From CAZBBB01 sp964490005 (GTDB lineage Bacteria > Planctomycetota > B15-G4), in assembly GCA_964490005.1 (NCBI GenBank), contig CAZBBB010000001.1, positions 1 to 64,000 of the forward strand: DNA of 64,000 bases, in the 5' to 3' direction. How positions within the stretch are numbered: the stretch's first letter is position 1; each line of letters opens with the position of its first letter. Below the pieces are notes generated by a model. That model was not told the origin of the DNA, ran no database searches, and saw nothing but the letters and a program-made list of their open reading frames with translations. The position numbers and the translations under genes were made by a program. Below are positions 1 through 8,399 of this stretch, one piece after another.

Positions 1-1646
1 TGCTGGCGGCCCTGCTCGCGCCGGCGGCGCTGCGGGGGGCCGCGCTGCGCGTCGACCTGACGGCCGACGGCCTCAACGAACTGTCGCCCGCGAGCCGGGC
101 GCTGGCCGCGCAGGCGCACGGGCCACGCGCCGTGCGCGCCGAGTGGGTCGTCTCGGAGGCCGACCGGCTGCCGCTCGAACTGCGCTCGGGCATGCGCCGC
201 CTGCGCACGGCGCTCTCGGCCTGGAGCGCGGCCGGGGCGCGGGTCGACTCGGTCGTCACGCGTCCCGACGAGGCCGACGAGGCGGGCCTGGCCGCGCTGG
301 CCGCGCGCGGAGTGCGGCCGGCGCCCGTCACGCGCCGCGACGAGGAGGTCACGACCGTGCGCACGGTCTGGTGCTCGCTGGCCCTCTCGGACGCCGGCGG
401 CGAGCGCGTCCTCGACTTCCACGAAGCGGCCGACTTCGAGAACCTCGAGTTCCGGCTGGCGCTCGCCTTCTGGCAACTGGCGAACGGCCGGCGCCCGCAC
501 GTGGCCCTCGCCACCGACGCGCCGCGCCTGACGGCCGCCGAAGTGCACCAGCAGTACCAGGCGCAGGGTCTCATCGCGCCGACCGGCACCGACGTCTACT
601 CGCTGGCGCGCGCGCGGCTGGCGCGCGACTTCCGCGTCACGCACGTGACGCCCGGCGCGCCGGAGGTGCCGGCGGACGCCGACGCGCTCGTCTGGCTGCA
701 GCCGCGGCGCGCCGTCGAGCCGATGCTCGAGGCCACGCTGCGCTGGCTCATGGCGGGCGGGCGCGTGCTCATCGCGGCCCAGCACTTCGGGATGCAGTCG
801 CAGCAGTTCCCCGAGAACAACTTCAAGGTCGTGCACTGGCCGCAGCCGCAGACCATCGACATCGACGAGCGCTGGCTCGACGATCTCGGCGTGCAGCTCG
901 TGCGCGAGGTGTTCTTCGACGCCTCCTTCACGACGGCGTCGCTGAGCGCGCAGGTCGACCGCGGCGGCGCGCGCGAGCCGGTCGTGGCGCAGGTCGCGCA
1001 GCCCTTCCTCGTGCGGGTGGGCGGGGCGGGGCTCGACGACGGCTCGCCGGTCACGCGACTGCTCGGCGACCAGGTCCTGCCCTACCCGTCCTTCGTGCGC
1101 CTCGACGAGCAGCGGCTGGCCGAGCGCGGCCTGAGCGCGCGCGTGCTCATGCGCAGCTCGGCGACGAGCTGGTCGCTGCCCTGGCAGGGCGGCTTCATCC
1201 CCGACGAGGCGCTGGCGGGGCCGCCGCGCGACGACCGGGGTCGGCCGGCCGGCCTGGGTTCGGTGCCGCTGGCCGTGCGCATCGACGGGCGCTTCCCGCC
1301 GCCGCCCGCGCCGCTGCTGCCGCCCGAGTTCGCGCGCCCCTGGCCGCCGCGCGCGCTGGCCGAGGGCACGCTGCTGCTGGTGGGCTGCTCGGAGATGTTC
1401 AAGAACGACCGGCTGCTCGAGCCCGCCTTCCGGGCCGATCACCTGCTGGTGAACGCGGTGGCCGAGCTGGCGCTGCCGGCCGAGCTGGCGGCGCTGGCGG
1501 GCCGGCGGCCGGTTGCGCGCGGCTTCCTGCCGCCGGCGCCCGAGGCGCGGCTGGCCTGGCGCGCGGCGGTGATCGGAGGCATGCCCCTGGCGCTGCTGGG
1601 TTTCGGTCTGGTCCTGCGCCTGCTGCGGCGCCGGAGCGCGGCCTGA
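1..1646 (+). CDS. GldG-like ABC-export auxiliary protein, 5' truncated
   Basis: The reading frame is open from base 3, so the true start lies before the window. The first visible residues form a hydrophobic segment followed by a DLTADG...LSPASRAL stretch, the characteristic opening of the GldG / ABC_transp_aux family after its N-terminal membrane helix. The rest is a large extracytoplasmic domain, and residues near the C-terminus (VIGGMPLALLGFGLVL, then RRR) form a closing transmembrane helix. These proteins accompany ABC-2 type permeases and ATPases (GldA/GldF), which probably lie just upstream. The stop overlaps the next start by one base (TGATG), so translation is likely coupled to the DUF4340 gene. 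The family is clear; the transported substrate is unknown. Confidence 0.75.
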   Translation, partial: LAALLAPAALRGAALRVDLTADGLNELSPASRALAAQAHGPRAVRAEWVVSEADRLPLELRSGMRRLRTALSAWSAAGARVDSVVTRPDEADEAGLAALAARGVRPAPVTRRDEEVTTVRTVWCSLALSDAGGERVLDFHEAADFENLEFRLALAFWQLANGRRPHVALATDAPRLTAAEVHQQYQAQGLIAPTGTDVYSLARARLARDFRVTHVTPGAPEVPADADALVWLQPRRAVEPMLEATLRWLMAGGRVLIAAQHFGMQSQQFPENNFKVVHWPQPQTIDIDERWLDDLGVQLVREVFFDASFTTASLSAQVDRGGAREPVVAQVAQPFLVRVGGAGLDDGSPVTRLLGDQVLPYPSFVRLDEQRLAERGLSARVLMRSSATSWSLPWQGGFIPDEALAGPPRDDRGRPAGLGSVPLAVRIDGRFPPPPAPLLPPEFARPWPPRALAEGTLLLVGCSEMFKNDRLLEPAFRADHLLVNAVAELALPAELAALAGRRPVARGFLPPAPEARLAWRAAVIGGMPLALLGFGLVLRLLRRRSAA

Positions 1647-2695
1647 TGGCGCGCGTGCTGCTGCTCGCCGCGCTCGTCGCCGGGCTGTACGCCTGGGACG
1701 CCGCGCTGGCCGGCCGCCGGCTGGCGGCGCGCGCGGCGGCCGTCGCGATCGGCACCGTCGTGCCGCCCTCGGCGTGGGAGGGGCGTCCGGTCGCCGCCGT
1801 GCGGCTGCAGCGCGGCGCGGGCGAGAGCTGGTTCTGCGTGCGCCGCGAGGGGCTGTGGCGCGTGGCCAACGCCGCCGGTGCGCTCGTCGAGGGACGCGCG
1901 CTCGAAACGCTCATGGGCGACGTGCTGCGCGCCGAGGGTTTCGTCGTCAGCGCCGACCCGGCCGACCCGGGCGCCTACGGGCTGGCCGAGGACGTCGCCT
2001 GGCGCGTGACGCTGCACGGTCCGGGCGCGAGCCAGCTCGATCCGAAGGCCGACGTGCTCGCGTCGGTCGAGGTCGGGCGCGCGTACGGCGCGGGGGCCGG
2101 CACCTTCCTGCGCCGCGCCGGCGAGCGCGCGGTCTGGGCCGTGGACGGGCGGCCCGGGGCGCTGCTCGCCGAGCACGGCGACCGGGCCGGGCCGCCGCTG
2201 CTCGACCGGGCCCTCGTCCCCGCGCACTGGCCGGGGACGACGCCGCGCGTGCAGCGCCTGCGCCTCGAGCGCGCCGGCGCGCCGACCTTCGAACTCGTGC
2301 TGCGCGTGCGCCCCGGCTCCGACGCCGAGATGCTCACCGGCCTCGCCCCCTGGGAGTGGGTCACGCAGGTCGACGGCGTCGAGCGGCCTTGCGCCCAGGC
2401 GCTGGTGTCCTTCTACGTGAGCTGGCTGCTCGAGCAGCGCTGGGACCGGCTGAGCGATCCGCTGCTCGCCGCGCGCGCCGGTTTCCAGCCGCCGCGCGCG
2501 CGCCTCACGCTCACCTCGACGCAGGCCGATCCGCTGCAGCTCGTCCTGGGCGGCGCGCTCCCGGGCGGCGGGCCGCTGCTGCACATCGCCCTCACCGGCG
2601 CCTACGCGGAGATCACGCCGACGCAGGTCGACAAGCTGTTCCCGGACATCTCCGCCTTCGCGCCCGACGCGCCCGACAACCCCTGGGACCGCTGA
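1646..2695 (+). CDS. DUF4340 domain-containing membrane-anchored protein
   Basis: 349 residues. An N-terminal membrane helix (about residues 3-20) is followed by an extracytoplasmic domain with alternating hydrophobic strands, of the type called DUF4340. DUF4340 genes are regularly found directly after GldG-like genes in ABC-2 export loci, and here the ATG overlaps the upstream TGA by one base (TGATG). I chose the ATG at 1646 because of this coupling and the immediate membrane helix; the frame is open further upstream, but only as an out-of-frame shadow of the GldG gene. The probable role is as an accessory subunit of the same exporter. Biochemical function is unknown for the family. Confidence 0.72.
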   Translation: MARVLLLAALVAGLYAWDAALAGRRLAARAAAVAIGTVVPPSAWEGRPVAAVRLQRGAGESWFCVRREGLWRVANAAGALVEGRALETLMGDVLRAEGFVVSADPADPGAYGLAEDVAWRVTLHGPGASQLDPKADVLASVEVGRAYGAGAGTFLRRAGERAVWAVDGRPGALLAEHGDRAGPPLLDRALVPAHWPGTTPRVQRLRLERAGAPTFELVLRVRPGSDAEMLTGLAPWEWVTQVDGVERPCAQALVSFYVSWLLEQRWDRLSDPLLAARAGFQPPRARLTLTSTQADPLQLVLGGALPGGGPLLHIALTGAYAEITPTQVDKLFPDISAFAPDAPDNPWDR

Positions 2696-2702
2696 GGGGC
2701 AA

Positions 2703-2721
2703 GAGCGCCCGCGCGGCGCTC
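2703..2721. terminator. GC-rich hairpin between convergent genes
   Basis: A 7-bp perfect inverted repeat (GAGCGCC / GGCGCTC) around a 5-base loop lies between the DUF4340 stop and the stop codon of the convergent permease gene. There is no T-tract on either side. It could be a bidirectional terminator of the U-tract-less kind. The position fits, but the stem is short. Confidence 0.35.
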
Positions 2722-5320
2722 AGTCGCTGCGCATGACGCTCGAGAGCGGCAGCCAGCGCGCCCGCAGCGCGGGGCCCAGCACGGCGACGAGCGCGACCAG
2801 CAGCGCGCCGCCGAGCACGGCGGCCAGCGCGCGCGGCGAGTACACGAAGGTCAGGTCGAGGTGCGAGAGTTCGGTGAGGGCGGCCGTGCAGACGACCGCC
2901 AGCGGCAGGCCCAGCGCCAGGCCGAGCAGCCCGCCCAGCACGCCGAAGGCGCCCGACTCGGCCAGCAGCATGCGCGCGATCTGCCCGCCGGTGAGACCCA
3001 CCGAGCGCAGCAGGCCGATCTCGCGGCGCCGCTCGAGCACGGCGATGGTCATGGCGTTGAGCACGCCGACGGTGGCGAGCAGCACCGTGAGCAGCAGGAT
3101 CGCGTAGAAGATCGCGAAGTTGCGGTCGAGGTCGGCGAGATAGCGCGCGCCGATCTCCTCGCCGCGCTCGACGGAGAGCAGTTCGTCCTCGCCGATGAGC
3201 CGGCCCACCGCGGCGGCGGCCGCGCCGGCCGCGTCGCCGCCGTCGTCGGGCGCCCAGGCCACGAACAGCGTGCTGCCGGCGCTCTCGTCCAGGCAGTACA
3301 TGCGGCGCATCGACTCGGCGCTGACCGCCGCCCAGACGCGGTCGTCGGGAGCGAAGCCGTAGGCGTCGCTGATCGCCAGCACCGGCAGCTCGACGGCGCC
3401 GAGGCCCGGCGTCGCGAGCGTCACGACGTCGCCGACGGCGTAGCCGAAGTCGTCGGCGCAGCGGGTCGAGAGCAGCAGCCCGTCGCCGCGCGCGAAGTCC
3501 TCCCGGACGCGCGTGTTCCAGGCCAGCGGGCCGCGCTGCAGCAGGCGCGGATCGACGGCGCGCACGATGAAGGGGCTGGTCGTCTCCAGGTCGGCCGGCG
3601 CCAGTTCGGCCAGTTCGGGGCGGTCGTCACGCAGCGCGTGCAGCCGCTCGCCGCCCGCGGCGCTGGTGCGCAGGTACAGCCGCCCGTGCAGCGCCGTCTG
3701 GTTGAAGCGGCGCGTCTCGCCCTTGAGGCTCTCGAGCACCGACACGACCAGGAAGATCGCGGCGAAGACCAGCATCAGCCCGCTGACGTTGGCGAAGACG
3801 CGGTGGCGCGCCGTGAGCACGGTGGCGCGCGCCAGCAGCGCCGAGGGCCCCTCGATCAGCGCCAGCAGCGCGGCGGCGGCGCGCGGCAGCAGCGCGGGCA
3901 GCAGCAGCAGCAGCGCGAGCGCCAGCCCGGTGAGGCCGACCGCCTGCAGGAAGGCTTCCCAGAGCGGCACGGCGATCGCGCCGTCGCCCGGCGCGCCGAC
4001 GACCCACGCCACCGGCACGAGCAGCAGCAGCCCCAGCAGGATCGTGCGGCGCGCGCCCGTGAAGGGGTCGGAGGACATCTCGATCACGCCGCGGCGCAGC
4101 GCGTCGATGACCGAGAGCCGGCTGGCGCGCAGGAAGGGCCAGACGATGCCGAGCAGGGCGAAGAAGGCGCCGGCCGCCGTCACGGCGCCGACGGCCGCCC
4201 AGGGCACCTCGCGGATCTCGAGCGGCTTGCCGAATCCCAGCGTGGTGATGCCGAAGCGCCGCATGAACTCCACGATGCGCTCGGCCAGCGGCACCGACAG
4301 GGCCGCGCCGAGCAGCGCGAGCACGAGGCCCTCGACGAGGAAGATCGCCAGCAGCCGTCCGCGCGTGAGGCCGAGCGCGCGCAGCAGGCCGATCTGGCGC
4401 ACGCGCTCGACGAGCGACATCGACATGGTGTTGAAGATCACGTACAGGCCCAGGAACAGCGCGAGGAAGGCGCACAGCCGCACGCCGCTGCGGAAGGCCG
4501 CCTCGGCCGGCGCCTCGCCGACGAGCGCGCGCTTGGGCTCGTAGACCACGGCCCGGTCGCGCAGGGCCTTCTCGACGCCGGCGAAGTCGAGCTGGCGCGG
4601 GTCGAAGTCGGCCCACCAGCGCGGGCGGAACTCGGGGCCGAACAGCGCCCGTCCGGTCTCCGTGCTGACGAGCACGCGGCGGCTGTCGTAGCCCAGGTGC
4701 CAGGGCGCGAGCAGGCCCGCCACGCGCAGGGCCGTGCGCGGCGGGGGCGCCCCCGCCGCGCGCGGTTCGGGCGGGGTCACGACCAGCTCGCCGTCGATGC
4801 AGTCGACCCGCAGCGCGCTGCGCGCCACGGGCCGCGCGAGTTCGACGAGGTCGCCGGGGAGCAGTCCGAGCTGGCCGGCGAGCGCTTCGCTCAGCAGCAG
4901 GGCCGGCTCGCCGCTCGCGAAGTCCAGGTCCTCGCCCTGCGCGACGGCCCAGCCGGCGTGGTGCTCGCGGGCGGCCTCGTCGACGGCCATGACCTCCACG
5001 CCCGGGATCTGCTGCCCGGCCGCGTGCAGCACGCGCGAGGCCGTGGCGAAGCCCGCCACGCCGCGCAAGAACTCCGTCGCGCGCAACTCGTCGCCCAGCG
5101 CGTCGAGCGCCGCGGGCGAGTCGACCAGCGGCGCGATGAGCAGGTCGGACTCGGGATCGCTCGGGATCCGCCGCGCGTACTGCGACAGCAGCGTGTTGTG
5201 GTCGACGACGAGCACCGAGACGACGGTGGCGATGCCGACCGCGATGCCCAGTGCGGCGAGCAGCGTGGCGGCGGGCCGCCAGGCGAGCTGCCGCCAGGCC
5301 AGCTTGACGATCAGGCGCAC
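2720..5320 (-). CDS. FtsX-family ABC transporter permease (MacB/LolC-like), duplicated
   Basis: 866 residues, GTG start. An N-terminal helix (about 17-40) precedes a large extracytoplasmic domain, then three membrane helices (about 275-400). A second set follows: one helix near 505-525, a second periplasmic domain and three C-terminal helices (about 720-855). This is two FtsX units in one chain, as in the long fused MacB/FtsX permeases. Residues such as LRALGLTRGRLL and LLRSVGLTGGQIARML are the conserved cytoplasmic loop that contacts the ATPase. It lies 4 bases downstream of the ATP-binding gene and clearly forms one transporter with it. Relatives move lipoproteins, lipids or antibiotics; the substrate here cannot be inferred. 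Confidence 0.85.
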   Translation of the reverse strand: MRLIVKLAWRQLAWRPAATLLAALGIAVGIATVVSVLVVDHNTLLSQYARRIPSDPESDLLIAPLVDSPAALDALGDELRATEFLRGVAGFATASRVLHAAGQQIPGVEVMAVDEAAREHHAGWAVAQGEDLDFASGEPALLLSEALAGQLGLLPGDLVELARPVARSALRVDCIDGELVVTPPEPRAAGAPPPRTALRVAGLLAPWHLGYDSRRVLVSTETGRALFGPEFRPRWWADFDPRQLDFAGVEKALRDRAVVYEPKRALVGEAPAEAAFRSGVRLCAFLALFLGLYVIFNTMSMSLVERVRQIGLLRALGLTRGRLLAIFLVEGLVLALLGAALSVPLAERIVEFMRRFGITTLGFGKPLEIREVPWAAVGAVTAAGAFFALLGIVWPFLRASRLSVIDALRRGVIEMSSDPFTGARRTILLGLLLLVPVAWVVGAPGDGAIAVPLWEAFLQAVGLTGLALALLLLLPALLPRAAAALLALIEGPSALLARATVLTARHRVFANVSGLMLVFAAIFLVVSVLESLKGETRRFNQTALHGRLYLRTSAAGGERLHALRDDRPELAELAPADLETTSPFIVRAVDPRLLQRGPLAWNTRVREDFARGDGLLLSTRCADDFGYAVGDVVTLATPGLGAVELPVLAISDAYGFAPDDRVWAAVSAESMRRMYCLDESAGSTLFVAWAPDDGGDAAGAAAAAVGRLIGEDELLSVERGEEIGARYLADLDRNFAIFYAILLLTVLLATVGVLNAMTIAVLERRREIGLLRSVGLTGGQIARMLLAESGAFGVLGGLLGLALGLPLAVVCTAALTELSHLDLTFVYSPRALAAVLGGALLVALVAVLGPALRARWLPLSSVMRSD

Positions 5321-5324
5321 GCGC

Positions 5325-6122
5325 TCAGATCCCCAGCCGGCCGAGCGCGGCGCCGATGCGCCCGGGGGTGACGGCGCCGTCGACGAGGCGCTCGTCGGGG
5401 TGCAGCTCGCCGTCCTTGAGGAAGTGCACCTCGTCGGCGCAGGCCGCGTCGCGCGGATTGTGGGTGACGAGCAGCACCGTCTGCCCCAGCTCGTCGCACG
5501 AGCGCCGGAACAGCCGCATGACGTCCTCGCCGGCCGAGCTCGAGATGTTGCCGGTCGGCTCGTCGGCCATGACGAGAGCCGGCCGGGCCACGAGCGCGCG
5601 CGCGATCGAGACGCGCTGCATCTCCCCGCCGCTGAGCTGGTGGGGGAAGCTCGCCCGCTTGCCGCCCAGCCTGAAGAAGTCCACGAGGCGCTCGACTTCG
5701 GCCTCGTCGGCCGCGCCGGCGGCCGCCCCAGGGGAGGTGGACGCGCCCGCCGCGCCCGCCGCGCGGGCCCGGCCCGCGCCGATGAGCAGCGGCAGCCGGA
5801 TGTTGTCGAGCACGCTCAGGTTCGGGATCAGGTTGAAGAACTGGAACACGAACCCGACCAGGTCGCGGCGCAGCAGCGTGCGCCGCTTCTCGGAGAGCGC
5901 GTGAAGGTCGTGGCCGGCCAGCAGGACCGTGCCGCCCGAGGGCGGCTCGAGGCCCGAGACCATGTGCAGCAGCGTCGACTTGCCCGACCCCGACGGGCCC
6001 ATGATGGCGACGAAGCGGCCGGGGGCGACGTCGAAGCTGACGGCCTTGACGACCGCCACGCGGCCTGCGGCCGAACCGTGGAACTTGTACAGGTCGCGCG
6101 TGCTCAGGATCGGGTCGGCCAT
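5325..6122 (-). CDS. ABC transporter ATP-binding protein, LolD/MacB type
   Basis: 265 residues. Walker A GPSGSGKST is at 42-50, the Q-loop is near VFQFFNLIPN (about 92-101), the signature LSGGEMQR is at 163-170 and Walker B LVMADEPT at 183-190, followed by the H-loop THNPR. All catalytic elements are present. The order ATPase then FtsX permease, with only 4 bases between, makes this the motor of that transporter. Residues about 115-140 are an Ala/Gly-rich insertion not usual in LolD; it lies in the helical region before the signature and looks like a disordered loop. A possible -10 (TACCAT at 6171-6176, minus strand) lies about 50 bases upstream of the ATG. Confidence 0.9.
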   Translation of the reverse strand: MADPILSTRDLYKFHGSAAGRVAVVKAVSFDVAPGRFVAIMGPSGSGKSTLLHMVSGLEPPSGGTVLLAGHDLHALSEKRRTLLRRDLVGFVFQFFNLIPNLSVLDNIRLPLLIGAGRARAAGAAGASTSPGAAAGAADEAEVERLVDFFRLGGKRASFPHQLSGGEMQRVSIARALVARPALVMADEPTGNISSSAGEDVMRLFRRSCDELGQTVLLVTHNPRDAACADEVHFLKDGELHPDERLVDGAVTPGRIGAALGRLGI

Positions 6123-6225
6123 GGCGCTCCGGCGGGCCGCGCGGCAGGCGGCCGGCGCGCGCGGCGGGCCATGGTACCCCTCCGAGCGCGCGGTTCACGC
6201 GCGCCGATCGGCGCGCCGGCCCTGC

Positions 6226-6231
6226 TAGAGT
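6226..6231 (+). promoter_or_regulatory. Putative -10 element for the metallopeptidase gene
   Basis: TAGAGT within the otherwise very GC-rich intergenic region, 58 bases before the chosen ATG at 6290. It supports starting the metallopeptidase at 6290 rather than at an in-frame GTG that overlaps this hexamer. No good -35 is visible. Confidence 0.35.
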
Positions 6232-6289
6232 GGCGCGCCGCGCCCCCGCGAGCGGGGCCCTGGCGCGTTCGGCGAGGACGAAGGCGGCG

Positions 6290-7342
6290 ATGGCGGCGAA
6301 ACGACCGAGGCGCCCGGGCGGCGCGCGCACCGGCTTCCGCTGGGCGCGCTCGTCGGACGAGACGCTGCTCGACCTGCGCCTCAAGGATCTCGGCGTGCGC
6401 CTGTCCGGCACCTGGCTGGAGGACTGCGTCGCGGCGCTCTACGCCAACCTCGAGCGGCGCGGCATCGCCTTCCGTCCGCACGTGTGGCTCTCGTCGGACT
6501 GGTTCTCGCCGGTCGGCGTGCCGGGCATCGCGATTCCCTTCTACCTGGCCCACCCGCGGCTTATGAAGCTCGAGCGCCGGCAGGTCTTCGAGTGCGAGGG
6601 CGGCGCCTGGGAGGACTGCCTCAAGATCCTGCGGCACGAGTGCGCGCACGCGCTGCAGCACGCCTACGGCTTCCAGCGGCGGCGCGCCTGGCAGGAGCTG
6701 TTCGGCCGTTCGGGCAGCCGCTACCCCGACTACTACCGGCCCAATCCCGCCAGCCGCAAGTACGTGCAGCACCTGCGGCTGTACTACGCGCAGAGCCACC
6801 CCGACGAGGACTTCGCCGAGACCTTCGCCGTCTGGCTGCAGCCGCGCGCGATCTGGCGGCGCCGCTACGCCGGCTGGCCGGCGCTGCGCAAGCTCGAGTA
6901 CGTCGACGCTCTGATGGCCGAGCTGGCGACCGCGAAGCCGAAGGTGCGCCGGCGCGAGCGGGTCGAGGAGCTGGGCACGCTCACGATGACGCTGCGCGAG
7001 TACTACGAGCGCAAGCGCGAGCACTACGCGCAGGGTTCGCCCACGATCCACGACCGCGAGCTCAAGCTGCTGTTCTCCGACGACCCGCGCCATCGCCGGC
7101 ACGAACTGGCCAGCCGCTTCCTGCGGCGCAACCGCAGCGAGATCCGCCGGCTCGTGGCGCGCTGGACGGGCGAGTACCAGTTCACGCTCGACCAGGTGCT
7201 CGACGACATGATCGGCCGCTGCCGCGAGCTGCGCCTGCGCGCGGTGGGCGGCGAGCGCGCGCTGCGCCTCGACTTCGCCGTCCTGCTGACCGTCAAGACC
7301 GTGCACTTCCTCTACAGCCACCGGAACTGGGTCGCGCTCTGA
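6290..7342 (+). CDS. Putative zinc-binding metallopeptidase
   Basis: 350 residues. The zincin motif HECAH is at 116-120 in the context LRHECAHALQHAY, and an acidic cluster DEDFAETFAVWL about 50 residues later probably gives the third ligand. This arrangement matches the uncharacterised putative zinc-binding metallopeptidase family (Peptidase_Mx-like). There is no signal peptide, so it is probably cytoplasmic. The C-terminal half is rich in Arg and predicted helical. I chose the ATG at 6290 because a purine-rich AAGGCGG precedes it and a plausible -10 lies at 6226. It is followed 22 bases later by an ATP-grasp gene, probably an operon. Substrate unknown. Confidence 0.75.
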   Translation: MAAKRPRRPGGARTGFRWARSSDETLLDLRLKDLGVRLSGTWLEDCVAALYANLERRGIAFRPHVWLSSDWFSPVGVPGIAIPFYLAHPRLMKLERRQVFECEGGAWEDCLKILRHECAHALQHAYGFQRRRAWQELFGRSGSRYPDYYRPNPASRKYVQHLRLYYAQSHPDEDFAETFAVWLQPRAIWRRRYAGWPALRKLEYVDALMAELATAKPKVRRRERVEELGTLTMTLREYYERKREHYAQGSPTIHDRELKLLFSDDPRHRRHELASRFLRRNRSEIRRLVARWTGEYQFTLDQVLDDMIGRCRELRLRAVGGERALRLDFAVLLTVKTVHFLYSHRNWVAL

Positions 7343-7364
7343 CGCCGCCCGTGCGAGGGGCCCC

Positions 7365-8381
7365 TTGAAGAAGCTTCGCGTCCTGATCCTCAACCATCCC
7401 GACCTGGCGGCGCCCGAGAGCCGCGACGGCAGCAGCGTCGCGGAGGCCTACGTCTGGAAGACGGAGTTCGACGTCGCCGGCACGCTCGCGGCGCTCGGCC
7501 ACGAGGTGCGCAAGCTGCACGTGGCCGACGAACTGGTGCCGATCCGCGAGGTCGTCGAGGAGTGGAAGCCGCACGTGGTCTTCAACCTGCTCGAGGAGTT
7601 CCACGGCATGGCGGAGTTCGACACGCACGTGGTCAGCTACCTCGAGCTGCTGCGCGTGCCCTACACCGGCTGCAACCCGCGCGGCCTGATGCTGGCGCGC
7701 GGCAAGGCGCTGGCCAAGAAGATCATGACCTGGCACCGCATCCGCACGCCGGGTTTCGCGGTCTTCGCCCGCGGGCGCCGGATCGGCCGGCTGCCGCGCG
7801 GCGTGAAATACCCCGCGATCGTCAAGAGCCTCACCGAGGAGTCCTCGCTGGGCATCAGCCAGGCCTCGATCGTGGAGGATGCCGACGAACTCGTCGAGCG
7901 CGTGACCTTCATCCACGAGCGCATCGGCAGCGACGCCATCGTCGAGGAGTACATCGAGGGGCGCGAGCTGTACGTGGGCGTGCTGGGCAACGAACGGCTC
8001 AAGGTCTTCCCCGTGTGGGAGATGATCTTCGAGAAGCTGCCCAAGGGCGCGGCCGCGATCGCGACCGAGAAGGTCAAGCACGACGTCGCCTACCAGGAGA
8101 AGGCCGGCATCTTCCAGGAGCCGGCGCGCAACCTCGACGAGGCGCTGCTCAAGGCCATCGCGCGCACGACCAAGCGCGCCTTCCGCGCGCTCGAGCTGTC
8201 GGGCTACGCGCGCATCGACTACCGGCTCGCGCCGACGGGCGAGCTGTACTTCCTCGAGGCCAACCCCAATCCGGAGGTCGCGCAATCGGAGGAGTTCGCC
8301 TCGGCCGCGGCGGCGGGGGGCCTGGCTTACCCCGAGCTCATCGGCCGCATCGTCTCGCTCGGGTTGGCGCGCGGGGGCTGA
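7365..8381 (+). CDS. ATP-grasp enzyme related to D-alanine--D-alanine ligase
   Basis: 338 residues, TTG start behind a GAGGGG ribosome binding site. The N-terminal third has the preATP-grasp fold, with FNLLEEF and PYTGCNPRGLMLARGK; the latter corresponds to the PYTGS..A..L.. K motif of D-Ala-D-Ala ligases. The ATP-grasp core holds the lysine of YPAIVKSLTEESSLGI and the metal-binding end motif YFLEANPNPE near the C-terminus. Real cell-wall Ddl enzymes are usually found with mur/fts genes; this one is paired with a zinc metallopeptidase. It may ligate another amino acid or peptide carboxylate, so I give no ddl symbol. Confidence 0.78.
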   Translation: MKKLRVLILNHPDLAAPESRDGSSVAEAYVWKTEFDVAGTLAALGHEVRKLHVADELVPIREVVEEWKPHVVFNLLEEFHGMAEFDTHVVSYLELLRVPYTGCNPRGLMLARGKALAKKIMTWHRIRTPGFAVFARGRRIGRLPRGVKYPAIVKSLTEESSLGISQASIVEDADELVERVTFIHERIGSDAIVEEYIEGRELYVGVLGNERLKVFPVWEMIFEKLPKGAAAIATEKVKHDVAYQEKAGIFQEPARNLDEALLKAIARTTKRAFRALELSGYARIDYRLAPTGELYFLEANPNPEVAQSEEFASAAAAGGLAYPELIGRIVSLGLARGG

Positions 8382-8399
8382 GCGGCGCGAGGCCTCAGC
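8377..8399. terminator. Inverted repeat spanning two convergent stop codons
   Basis: GCTGAG at 8377-8382 pairs with CTCAGC at 8394-8399. The left arm contains the TGA of the ATP-grasp gene and the right arm contains the TGA of the convergent methyltransferase gene. The stem is 6 bp with an 11-base loop and no T-tract. It could serve as a bidirectional hairpin terminator. Confidence 0.3.

Noticed and set aside
2861..5371. An 836-codon open frame antisense to the permease and ATPase genes
   Set aside because: Its translation is Arg/Gln/Glu/His-rich low-complexity sequence, the usual antisense shadow in very GC-rich DNA. The opposite strand encodes clear FtsX and ABC domains.
6230..6289. GTG at 6230 as start of the metallopeptidase
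   Set aside because: It overlaps a TAGAGT -10 and adds 20 residues of low-complexity sequence. The ATG at 6290 has a purine-rich leader.
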